Below the pieces are notes generated by a model, which saw only the letters and a list, made by a program, of their open reading frames with translations, made no database searches and was not told the origin of the DNA. DNA of 6,682 nucleotides from Gemmatimonadota bacterium (GTDB lineage Bacteria; Gemmatimonadota; Gemmatimonadetes; Gemmatimonadales; GWC2-71-9): NCBI GenBank assembly GCA_029859185.1, contig JAOUDR010000155.1, positions 1-6,682 on the forward strand, written 5' to 3'. This document shows positions 1 through 6,040 of the stretch, piece by piece (position 1 is the first letter of the stretch; each line of letters starts with the position of its first letter). A program made the position numbers and the translations under genes.

Positions 1-22
1 GAAACGGGCCGGCAACCCTGAT

Positions 23-55
23 TTGACGGTCTGGTACCGCGCGGTACCTTATAGC
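23..55 (+). promoter_or_regulatory. Candidate promoter with a palindromic operator in its spacer
   Basis: TTGACG at 23-28 matches five of six bases of the -35 consensus. The -10 is ambiguous: TATAGC at 50-55 (four of six matches, 21-nt spacer) or TACCTT at 45-50 (16-nt spacer). A perfect 16-bp palindrome, GGTACCGCGCGGTACC, occupies 33-48, inside the spacer or overlapping the -10. A dimeric regulator bound there would sit directly on the polymerase site. A long spacer carrying a dyad also recalls MerR-type promoters, but no regulator gene is in view. The palindrome is seen directly; the promoter role is inferred. Confidence 0.45.
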
Positions 56-91
56 GGAATGGTGGGAAGCAGTACGGCTCGACCAGTGACC

Positions 92-96
92 GGAGG
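92..96 (+). promoter_or_regulatory. Ribosome binding site that decides the lipoprotein start
   Basis: GGAGG at 92-96 abuts the ATG at 97, which leaves no spacing. It lies 6 nt before a second in-frame ATG at 103, the usual distance. The second ATG is therefore the better start, although 97 gives the longer reading frame by two residues. Confidence 0.65.
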
Positions 97-102
97 ATGA
101 AT

Positions 103-597
103 ATGCGGCGTCAGATGCTCGTCGTGGCCCTCGGAGGGCTCGCCCTCGCCGCGTGCCAGGGGGCAACCTTGACTCGCCAGGAGGTGGCCGTTGCGGAGCA
201 GAACCTCCAGGCCCGCGTCCAGGCCTGGGCCAAGGCGTTCAGCAACCGCCAGCGCGACTCGCTCGCCACCTTCTACGACCAGGCCGGCGGGCTGACGATG
301 GCCTGGCCCGATGGCGAGCGCTTGAGCTCGTGGGACGAAGAGGCCGCCAAGCAGCAGGAGTTCTACAACACGGCGCGGCAGGTGAACCTGGTGCTCCAGG
401 ATCCCCGCGTCGAGGTCCTCGGTCCCCGGACCGCGGTGGTGACGTTCCGCCACGCCATGGACGTGATCGTGGGCGACGTGAACTCCGAACGCCTCTATTT
501 CGTGGGCAATGGAACGCTGGTGTGGACCAGGGTGAACGACCAGTCGCCCTGGCTGATCCACGCCGGCCAGATCTCCGAAACGCCCCGGCCGCGGTAA
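103..597 (+). CDS. Lipoprotein with SnoaL/DUF4440-like (NTF2 fold) domain
   Basis: This predicted lipoprotein has 164 residues counted from the ATG at 103. The N-terminus has Arg-Arg, then a hydrophobic run ending in the lipobox L-A-A-C, with the Cys at residue 18. This points to signal peptidase II processing and a lipid anchor in the envelope. The rest looks like the NTF2-like SnoaL/DUF4440 group. A first amphipathic helix reads Q-A-R-V-Q-A-W-A-K-A-F-S-N-R and is followed by a D-S-L-A-T-F-Y-D-Q element. A series of strands then ends in V-W-T-R-V-N-D-Q-S-P-W-L-I-H-A-G, the usual closing motif of that fold. Members may bind small ligands or be catalytic, but nothing here fixes a substrate. 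The gene has its own promoter-like region upstream and a strong hairpin downstream, so it is probably monocistronic. The lipobox is clear; the fold assignment is by pattern only. Confidence 0.8.
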   Translation: MRRQMLVVALGGLALAACQGATLTRQEVAVAEQNLQARVQAWAKAFSNRQRDSLATFYDQAGGLTMAWPDGERLSSWDEEAAKQQEFYNTARQVNLVLQDPRVEVLGPRTAVVTFRHAMDVIVGDVNSERLYFVGNGTLVWTRVNDQSPWLIHAGQISETPRPR

Positions 598-610
598 CCG
601 GTGCACACCA

Positions 611-651
611 TTCGGCCCCGGCCCGGCGGCGACCGCGGGGCCGGGGCCGGA
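611..651 (+). terminator. Strong GC hairpin after the lipoprotein gene (no U-tract)
   Basis: The 12-nt arm 613-624 (CGGCCCCGGCCC) is perfectly complementary to 638-649. The stem can extend by a T-G and a T-A pair to 611/651. Inside the loop a second 4-bp stem (626-629 with 633-636) closes a CGA triloop. The hairpin starts 13 nt after the stop at 597. No T-run follows on the + strand, so it is not a textbook intrinsic terminator. It may act with Rho, stabilise the transcript end, or simply insulate the next promoter at 660-688. Confidence 0.5.
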
Positions 652-659
652 TCGCAGGC

Positions 660-688
660 TTGTGGGAAGTCCGCGTCTTTCCTATAGT
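660..688 (+). promoter_or_regulatory. Candidate sigma-70-type promoter of the TPR gene
   Basis: TTGTGG at 660-665 and TATAGT at 683-688 are separated by 17 nt. The -10 matches the consensus at five of six positions; the -35 matches only in TTG. Transcription would begin near 695, giving a leader of about 20 nt that contains GGAG at 704-707. The site lies just past the GC hairpin, which fits an independent transcription unit. Confidence 0.4.
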
Positions 689-717
689 TGGATAACCTCG
701 ACTGGAGTCCACGGCGC

Positions 718-1830
718 ATGTCGGACCCCTTCCTCAGTGCCGAGGATTACGCAGAGCAGGCTCACCAACTCTATAACGAAGGTCAATTCGACGACGCCAT
801 CACGCTGCTGCGGCAGGGGCTGACCGCTTTCCCCTTCGCCGCTGAGCTGCACGTCGGACTGGCGTACGCCCATCTTGCCCGCGAGGAGTTCGCGTGGGCC
901 AGACGGAGCTTCGACGACGCCCTTCGTATCAACCCGGAACACGAAGACGCCCTGGTCGGACTCGGCGAGGCGCTGCTGAAGCTGGGTCAGGCGCCGCGCG
1001 CGCTCGAGTGCTTCGAGACGATGCTGGTGCTGGGCTTCCGGGACGACCACGATCTCGTGTTGCAGGCGGGGCGGGCGCTGTTTCGCGAAGGCGCCATCCA
1101 GGCGGCACGCCGCTTCTTCGAGGTTGCCGGCACCGCGCATCCCGAGTCGTCCGAAGTGTCCGCCTGCCTCGGGTATGCCGACCATCGCCTGGGAGACGAC
1201 CAGGAAGCGGTGAAGAACCTGCGTCGCGCCCTGGAGTTGGATCCGCACCACTTCGAGGCGCGGATCTACCTCGGGAACCTGCTGTACGACCGTGGCGAGT
1301 TCGAGGCGGCACTCTATCACTTCGGGCAGACCCAGCCGGACGACCACCTCGACGAGCTGGCGGTCTGGCGGCTCATCGAACTCAAGAAGTCCATCTACCG
1401 GCTCGAGCCCAACGATCCGGAGCTGGGTCCGTGGACGGAGCGGCTGGCCGAGCTCGCGACGGACTCGGATGCGATCGACGATCTCCTGGCGGAGGTCGAG
1501 GCCACGCAACCGGACGGCACCGTGCGGGATCCGCTCCAGCTCGAGCTGTTCAGTACGCTGCTGATGGAGCTGGACGGCATGCGCCGCCGCAGCGGCGGGG
1601 ATCACCATCGCGTGACCACCCGGCGGGGATTTACCTACAATGGCACGTGGGAGGAAATCGTGGAGCAGATGCAGGCCGACGATCCGCACCGGATCGGCGG
1701 CTCGCTCGAGGAGTACATGGAATTCGTCGCCCGGCGCGAGGCCGCGGCGGGCATCGTGATACCGGCGACCGATGCGGAGAGCTTCTTGCTCGCCAGCGCG
1801 GTGGCCGGCTTGCTCAGAATCGTGCGTTGA
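718..1830 (+). CDS. TPR-repeat protein with a distinct C-terminal helical module
   Basis: This 370-residue, acidic, apparently soluble protein has no signal peptide or membrane segment. The ATG at 718 is preceded by GGAG at 704-707; a TTG at 688 in the same frame lies inside the likely promoter and is not chosen. Six TPR-like helix pairs cover roughly residues 9-42, 43-76, 77-110, 111-145, 146-179 and 180-211. Typical motifs are Y-N-E-G-Q-F-D-D-A in repeat 1, A-L-R-I-N-P closing repeat 2 and A-L-E-L-D-P closing repeat 5. Such arrays bind protein partners. An Asp/Glu-rich middle (about 225-300) leads to a separate block at 305-370. That block contains Y-N-G-T-W-E-E-I-V, S-L-E-E-Y-M and a hydrophobic end, F-L-L-A-S-A-V-A-G-L-L-R-I. 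I do not recognise it as a named domain. The partner and process are unknown. The M16 peptidase gene follows 104 nt downstream on the same strand. Confidence 0.85.
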   Translation: MSDPFLSAEDYAEQAHQLYNEGQFDDAITLLRQGLTAFPFAAELHVGLAYAHLAREEFAWARRSFDDALRINPEHEDALVGLGEALLKLGQAPRALECFETMLVLGFRDDHDLVLQAGRALFREGAIQAARRFFEVAGTAHPESSEVSACLGYADHRLGDDQEAVKNLRRALELDPHHFEARIYLGNLLYDRGEFEAALYHFGQTQPDDHLDELAVWRLIELKKSIYRLEPNDPELGPWTERLAELATDSDAIDDLLAEVEATQPDGTVRDPLQLELFSTLLMELDGMRRRSGGDHHRVTTRRGFTYNGTWEEIVEQMQADDPHRIGGSLEEYMEFVARREAAAGIVIPATDAESFLLASAVAGLLRIVR

Positions 1831-1859
1831 CGAGGGTCGCGGGCCACTGACCCCCCTCG
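1831..1859 (+). terminator. Weak hairpin directly after the TPR stop codon
   Basis: GGGTC at 1834-1838 pairs with GACCC at 1849-1853. CGA at 1831-1833 can pair with TCG at 1857-1859 across a three-C bulge, leaving a 10-nt loop. No T-run follows. It may mark the end of the TPR transcript, but read-through into the M16 gene is equally possible. Confidence 0.2.
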
Positions 1860-1934
1860 CGTGCTCCGGTGACCGTGCGGGATAGGTGACCATCCCCCCG
1901 CGTCCCTTCTACCGCCACCTCTTCCACCCTGTCC

Positions 1935-4520
1935 GTGCCCTGGACCGATTCGGTCGTCCGCGACGTGCTGCCCAATGGGCTCACGCTGCTCGTGCAGCGG
2001 GATACCTCCGTGCCCGTGGTCGCGGTCGTCACGCACGTCAAAGCCGGGTATTTCGACGAACCTGACCGCTGGGCCGGCATCTCCCACGTCCTCGAACACA
2101 TGTACTTCAAGGGGGCCGCGCAGCTCGGTCCCGGCGCCCTGGCGCGCGAGACGCAGCGGCTCGGCGGCTATCTCAACGCGAGCACGTCGTATGACCGGAC
2201 GCTGTACTACGCGGTGGTACCGGCCGACGGTGACGGACTCGAGCGGGCGGTGCGCCTTCACGCGGATGCCCTGACCGGGCTGAAGCTCGATCCGGACGAG
2301 CTCGGACGTGAACTCGAAGTGATCATCCAGGAAGCCAAACGGAAGCTCGATACGCCGGCCGCCGTGACGGTCGAGACGCTCTACGAACTGCTCTTCGCGG
2401 CGCACCGCATGCGGCGGTGGCGCATCGGCACGGAGGCCGGCCTGCGGGCGCTCACCGCCGCGGACGTCCGCGCGTACTACGAAAGCCGCTACGCCCCCGA
2501 TCGGGTCATCGTGGCCCTCACCGGCAACCTCGACCCCGAGGCGGCGCTCGCCCTGGGGCACCGCATCTACGGCAACTGGCAGCGCCCCGCCGCGGCGATC
2601 GAGCCCGGTCCCGTCGAACCGGATGGCCGTGTGGCCGCGATACGGGTGCTGCGCGGTGACGTCGAGCGGCCGCTCGCCGCCATCGGGTGGCGTACCGTGG
2701 GGCCGAACGATGCCGATACGCCTGCACTCGACGTTGCGGCGGCGGTGCTCGGCTCCGGTCGGGCGTCGTGGCTGACGACCGCCATCCGTGTGCCCGGCTT
2801 GGCCAGCGCCGTGGGCGCGAGCCACTTCAACGCGGGTGATGTGGGCGTGTTCGACGTGTCGCTCACGAGCCAGGTGGATCGCGTCGAACCGGCCATGCGC
2901 CGCGCCGTAGGACTGGTGGAGACGTTGGCCGGCCAGGGACCGGATCCGGTACAACTCGAGCGCGTGCGTGCCCTGTTCGCGACGTACTGGGCCCGGCGGC
3001 TCGAGTCGGCGGACGGGCGCGCCACACTCCTCGCCGAGCAGGAGGCGTTGGGGACGTACCGCCGCGCGGAGACGTACCGGGCCGCCCTCGACGCGGTGAC
3101 GGCGGACGACGTGCGGCGGGTGGCCGCGCGCTGGCTGCCGCGTGACGCGGTTGGTGCTGTTGCCTATGTGCCGCGCGCCGCGGAGTCGTGCCTGGCCGAT
3201 CTCGCGTGGCCGCCGAGCGAGGCGGCGCCGCCACCGTCACCGCTGGCGCCGGCCCGCAGGTCGGCCGCGGTCCGCGCGTCGGGCGGTGACGAAACACGCG
3301 TCGACGGCGTGCACGTGGTGCGGTGGCCGGGCGTCGATCTGGTCCTGCGCCGCCGCCCCGGTACGGGCGTCATCGCCCTCGGCGCCTACCTGCCGGGGCT
3401 TCCTGGGCAGGAAACGCCGGCCAACGCCGGCATCTCCCGCCTCCTGATTCGCTCGGCACTCCGCGGCGCTGACGGACAGTCCATCGAGCAGCTGGCAACC
3501 GCCGCGGAGCTCCTGGGTGGAGCGGTCGGGACGGTAGCCAACGTGGACGGAGTGGGCGTGACACTCGCCGTGCACACGGCGGCGGCGCGCGACGGGATGG
3601 CGCTGCTCCGCACTATCCTCGAGCGACCGACCCTGACGCCGGATGACGTCATGCGAGAGGCCGGTCTCCAGGCGGACGATGCGGCGCGGCGCCGCGACGA
3701 CATGTTCAGCCACCCGGTCGAAGCCGTGATCCGCGCGGCGTTCGGCGCGGACGCCTACGGACTCGATGCGCTCGGCGAGCCGGAGATCGTGCGGGCCATC
3801 GACGCCGACGCGCTGCGCGACTGGCACGCCGCGGCGCTGCAGCGGCGCGCCCTCGTGGTGGTGGTCGGAGATCTCGAGCCCCAGGCCCTGCGCGATGCAG
3901 GCGCCGTATTCGCCGACTGGCGCGGGACGGATGGGGCGGTGACGGCGCAGGCCAAGTGGGCGGGCGCGCGGCACCTGGAGGAGCGCGCCAAAGCGCAGAC
4001 CGCACTGGCGATGGCCTTCCCGGCTCCCCCCGCCGGCTCGGACGATCGCTACGGGCACGCGGTGCTGGCCTCTCTGCTGAGCGGGCTCGCAGGCCGATTG
4101 TTCGATGAGCTGCGGGAGCAGCGCGCCCTCGCGTACACAGTCCACGCGACACCGTGGCTGCGGCGCCGGGCGGGGGCGGTGCTGACCTACATCGCGACCT
4201 CGCCGGAACGGGAGGACGAGGCGCGGACGGCCATGCTGGACGTGCTCGGTGCGGTAGCGGACGGGCCGCTGCCGGACGAAGAGCTGGACCGCGCGCGCGC
4301 GTATGCGGCTGGCCTCATTGCGATCCGCCGCCAGCATGCGCACGCGGTGGCGGGAGACCTGGCCGACGCCTGGATCGAGGACCGGCTCGACCAGTTCGCG
4401 GCGGAGGAACCGCGCCGCCGCGCGGTCACCGTCGCGGATCTCCGGCGGATCGCGCGTGCCGCGTTCGATCCGGCCTGCCGTGCGGAATACGTCGTACGCG
4501 GAACGGGTGGCGGCCGCTGA
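1935..4520 (+). CDS. Two-half (fused) M16 family zinc metallopeptidase
   Basis: This 861-residue peptidase of the pitrilysin/insulinase/MPP clan has both M16 halves in one chain. In the first half, L-P-N-G-L-T at 12-17 opens the catalytic domain. The inverted zinc motif H-V-L-E-H is at 51-55 (ligands H51 and H55, catalytic base E54). The distal ligand is E133 in V-I-I-Q-E-A. An M16 C-type domain follows at about 180-400. After a Pro/Ala-rich linker (about 428-450), the second half has lost HxxEH: the equivalent stretch reads I-S-R-L-L-I-R. It keeps L-F-D-E-L-R-E-Q-R-A-L-A-Y with the R/Y pair R727 and Y734. One half supplying zinc and the other the R/Y pair is the normal division of labour, so activity on peptides or unfolded proteins is expected. 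No signal peptide is visible from this start, so it is cytoplasmic as read. GTG 1935 is the only standard start between the in-frame stop at 1887 and the conserved domain, and it has no Shine-Dalgarno sequence. Confidence 0.92.
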   Translation: MPWTDSVVRDVLPNGLTLLVQRDTSVPVVAVVTHVKAGYFDEPDRWAGISHVLEHMYFKGAAQLGPGALARETQRLGGYLNASTSYDRTLYYAVVPADGDGLERAVRLHADALTGLKLDPDELGRELEVIIQEAKRKLDTPAAVTVETLYELLFAAHRMRRWRIGTEAGLRALTAADVRAYYESRYAPDRVIVALTGNLDPEAALALGHRIYGNWQRPAAAIEPGPVEPDGRVAAIRVLRGDVERPLAAIGWRTVGPNDADTPALDVAAAVLGSGRASWLTTAIRVPGLASAVGASHFNAGDVGVFDVSLTSQVDRVEPAMRRAVGLVETLAGQGPDPVQLERVRALFATYWARRLESADGRATLLAEQEALGTYRRAETYRAALDAVTADDVRRVAARWLPRDAVGAVAYVPRAAESCLADLAWPPSEAAPPPSPLAPARRSAAVRASGGDETRVDGVHVVRWPGVDLVLRRRPGTGVIALGAYLPGLPGQETPANAGISRLLIRSALRGADGQSIEQLATAAELLGGAVGTVANVDGVGVTLAVHTAAARDGMALLRTILERPTLTPDDVMREAGLQADDAARRRDDMFSHPVEAVIRAAFGADAYGLDALGEPEIVRAIDADALRDWHAAALQRRALVVVVGDLEPQALRDAGAVFADWRGTDGAVTAQAKWAGARHLEERAKAQTALAMAFPAPPAGSDDRYGHAVLASLLSGLAGRLFDELREQRALAYTVHATPWLRRRAGAVLTYIATSPEREDEARTAMLDVLGAVADGPLPDEELDRARAYAAGLIAIRRQHAHAVAGDLADAWIEDRLDQFAAEEPRRRAVTVADLRRIARAAFDPACRAEYVVRGTGGGR

Positions 4521-4578
4521 GACCGCGCACCCGGGAGTACCGTCGTGGTGATGGAGGGGTGGCGGGCGCGGTGCGCCG

Positions 4579-5037
4579 TCAGAACATCGACATCGCCAGG
4601 AAGGACCGGAGATTGTCGTTCGTGGCGCGCAGCCGTCCGGAGAGCAACCGCACCACCGACCACAGCACCTTGTAGGCGAGGTCGCGGTTGAAATCGAGCA
4701 ACATCTCGAAGTCCGGGCGCGATATCGTGAGCAACATGCACGTCGTGTTGGCAATCGCGTCGGTGGACCGCTCCGAGCGGTCGAACACGGACATCTCGCC
4801 AAAGCACGCGCCCCGCTTGAGCACCGCGAGCGCCTCTTCACCGGACCCCGGGATGTCGCGCGAGATGCGGACCTCACCCTCCGCCAGGATGTACAGGCGG
4901 TTGCCCGGCTCCCCCTCCTTGAACACGTACTGGTTCCGGGGAACCTTCTGCTCCTTGCAGATTTCCGCGATTGCGGCGATCTCGTCGTCACTGAGATCGG
5001 CGAAAATGGCAGCCCGCTTGATGAGGTCGAGGTCCAT
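4579..5037 (-). CDS. Stand-alone cyclic nucleotide-binding domain protein (CRP-like, no HTH)
   Basis: This 152-residue protein is essentially one cNMP-binding domain. After an N-terminal helix (A-I-F-A-D-L-S-D-D-E-I), the beta roll contains F-K-E-G-E-P-G-N-R-L-Y-I-L-A-E-G-E-V at 39-56. The phosphate-binding cassette is F-G-E-M-S-V-F-D-R-S-E-R-S-T-D-A at 79-94. E81 and R90-S91 match the ribose- and phosphate-contacting residues of CRP, so real ligand binding is plausible; cAMP or cGMP cannot be told apart. The chain ends after the C-helix (about 107-152), with no helix-turn-helix, kinase or channel part. It is probably a small cytoplasmic sensor acting through a partner. ATG 5037 is preceded on its own strand by GGGAGG 4-5 nt upstream; a longer in-frame extension runs through the opposite-strand gene and is not favoured. 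The gene converges on the M16 gene (58-nt gap) and is divergent from the phosphatidyltransferase operon. Confidence 0.88.
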   Translation of the reverse strand: MDLDLIKRAAIFADLSDDEIAAIAEICKEQKVPRNQYVFKEGEPGNRLYILAEGEVRISRDIPGSGEEALAVLKRGACFGEMSVFDRSERSTDAIANTTCMLLTISRPDFEMLLDFNRDLAYKVLWSVVRLLSGRLRATNDNLRSFLAMSMF

Positions 5038-5076
5038 GTGCCCTCCCGCCGTCCCCGGGGCGAGGACGTTCCCGCC

Positions 5077-5105
5077 AAGGTACCGTGCCACCTGAACAGC
5101 GGCAA
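5077..5105 (-). promoter_or_regulatory. Candidate minus-strand promoter for the cNMP-binding gene
   Basis: On the minus strand TTGCCG (5105-5100) and TACCTT (5082-5077) are 17 nt apart. This would start transcription near 5070 and leave a leader of about 33 nt before ATG 5037. Both hexamers match the consensus weakly (four and three of six). The site overlaps the start and first codons of the divergent gene, as it must with only 47 bp between the two starts. Confidence 0.25.
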
Positions 5106-5618
5106 GCGAAACCCGCCCTCGCGTGGCCCGATGCGGCCACGATCGTGCGGATCCCGCTCGCGGTGGCATTCGTGCTGGTGGACGATGCCGTGGCGCGGGC
5201 CACGTTTCTGGCCGTAGCGGCCGCGAGTGATCTGGTGGATGGGTATCTCGCCCGCCGTTTTGGCGGTTCCCGCTTCGGGGTGGCACTCGATCCCGTAGCC
5301 GACAAGCTGTTCATGGCCGCTGGATTCTGGGTCGTCCTGCGCAGCCACGTACTGAACCCGTTCGAGATTGGGGCGGTTCTGCTGCGGGACATCGTGGCGC
5401 TGCTGGCGTACGTGACGACCGTGGTGCTCGGGCGCCCCACGACGCTTCCCGCCCGCGCCGGCGGCAAGGCCGTGACCGTGTGCCAGATCCTCACCCTGGG
5501 CGCGTTTCTCACCGGGTCCGACCTCATCCGCCCGCTGGCGTGGGCCACGGGTGCCGTGTCATTGTACGCGATCGCCGACTACATGCGGGTCGGCTTGTTC
5601 ACTCCGCGAAAGGACTAG
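5085..5618 (+). CDS. CDP-alcohol phosphatidyltransferase, PgsA-like
   Basis: This integral membrane enzyme of phospholipid synthesis has 177 residues. The family signature is seen as D49-x2-D52-G53-x2-A56-R57-x7-G65-x3-D69-x3-D73. It binds the CDP-alcohol and divalent metal and transfers the phosphatidyl group to an acceptor alcohol. The context P-D-A-A-T-I-V-R-I-P (15-24), L-D-P-V-A-D-K (68-74), L-L-R-D-I (99-103) and G-G-K-A-V-T-V-C-Q (126-134) resembles PgsA, which makes phosphatidylglycerol phosphate from CDP-diacylglycerol and glycerol 3-phosphate. A related cardiolipin-synthase-type activity cannot be excluded, so no symbol is given. Hydrophobic spans near 20-32, 38-48, 76-86, 94-116, 131-143 and 150-168 fit the usual six-helix layout. 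The GTG start has AAGG at 5077-5080, 4 nt upstream. It is the first gene of a three-gene + strand operon. Confidence 0.85.
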   Translation: MPPEQRQAKPALAWPDAATIVRIPLAVAFVLVDDAVARATFLAVAAASDLVDGYLARRFGGSRFGVALDPVADKLFMAAGFWVVLRSHVLNPFEIGAVLLRDIVALLAYVTTVVLGRPTTLPARAGGKAVTVCQILTLGAFLTGSDLIRPLAWATGAVSLYAIADYMRVGLFTPRKD

Positions 5619-5623
5619 CGAGC

Positions 5624-6040
5624 ATGCCGTCTGAACGTGCCGTCCGCCTGACGTGGTCCGGAACCGGAATGCGATTCCAGGGCCAGGGGACGGAGCCCCC
5701 CTCCCCCCCCATCGTGGTGGATGGTGACGGAGCCGGCGGGCCGTCGCCCATGCAGGTGCTGCTGCTCGCTACGGCGGGCTGCGCGGGGTCGGACGTCGTT
5801 GCCATCCTCGCGAAGATGCGTGTGACCCTCCACCACCTGGTGGTCAACGTGATGGGGGTGCGGCGCGACGAGGAGCCGCGACGGTTCACGGAAGTCCGGT
5901 TCCACTTCGCGCTCGAAGGCGACGGGCTGGATCGGGCCAAGGCTGAGCGTGCGGTGGGACTCTCCCTCGAGAAATACTGCTCGGTGGTCCACTCCCTGGC
6001 ACCGGACATCGCGATCCGCCACGAGATCCTCCTTGGGTAG
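5624..6040 (+). CDS. OsmC-family protein (YhfA-like thiol protein)
   Basis: This 138-residue protein of the OsmC/Ohr superfamily is small, cytoplasmic and dimeric in characterised members. The two signature cysteines are present: C53 in L-A-T-A-G-C-A-G-S-D at the start of the central helix, and C119 in L-E-K-Y-C-S-V-V-H-S. In the family such a pair reduces organic hydroperoxides or reacts with sulfur and other thiol substrates. The G-G-P-S-P-M-Q-V-L-L-L element (38-48) is also typical. The E-K-Y-C-S-V form of the second motif is closer to the YhfA-like branch than to Ohr (usually H-x-x-C-P-Y), so peroxidase activity is unproven. The ATG lies 5 nt after the previous stop, with AAAGGA at 5609-5614 as ribosome site, so the two genes are surely co-transcribed. 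An unusual feature is a C6-T-C8 run at 5696-5710 inside the frame. Confidence 0.85.
   Translation: MPSERAVRLTWSGTGMRFQGQGTEPPSPPIVVDGDGAGGPSPMQVLLLATAGCAGSDVVAILAKMRVTLHHLVVNVMGVRRDEEPRRFTEVRFHFALEGDGLDRAKAERAVGLSLEKYCSVVHSLAPDIAIRHEILLG

Noticed and set aside
2..100. Open + strand frame ending in TGA at 98-100, overlapping ATG 97 as ATGA, possibly the tail of an upstream gene
   Set aside because: The stretch uses many A- or T-ending codons unlike the real genes here, and it contains a -35 box, a perfect palindrome and a -10-like sequence. The lipoprotein more likely starts at 103. Sequence left of the window would settle it.
682..1893. Long minus-strand open frame (about 400 codons) opposite the TPR gene
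   Set aside because: It is the antisense mirror of a clear TPR array. Long open antisense frames are expected in GC-rich coding DNA, and its translation is His/Arg/Pro-rich without any domain.
1635..2954. Long minus-strand open frame opposite the end of the TPR gene and the start of the M16 gene
   Set aside because: It spans two well-supported + strand genes, shows no recognisable motif and has the Arg/His/Gly-rich composition of a shadow frame.
4521..4578. Hairpins in the gap between the convergent M16 and cNMP-binding genes: ACCGCGC 4522-4528 with 4566-4572, or GGCGC 4565-4569 with 4573-4577
   Set aside because: The stems are short (7 bp with a 37-nt loop, or 5 bp with a 3-nt loop), mutually exclusive and lack T-runs on either strand. 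This is within chance for such GC content.
5038..5286. N-terminal extension of the cNMP-binding protein by about 83 residues
   Set aside because: The extension is antisense to the phosphatidyltransferase signature region, is Pro/Arg-rich, and lacks a ribosome site. ATG 5037 has one and begins exactly at the domain.
3237..5348. Minus-strand open frame of about 700 codons
   Set aside because: It crosses the M16 gene, the cNMP-binding gene in another frame, and the phosphatidyltransferase. The recognisable cNMP-binding domain is not in this frame, and the text is low-complexity Arg/Ser/His.
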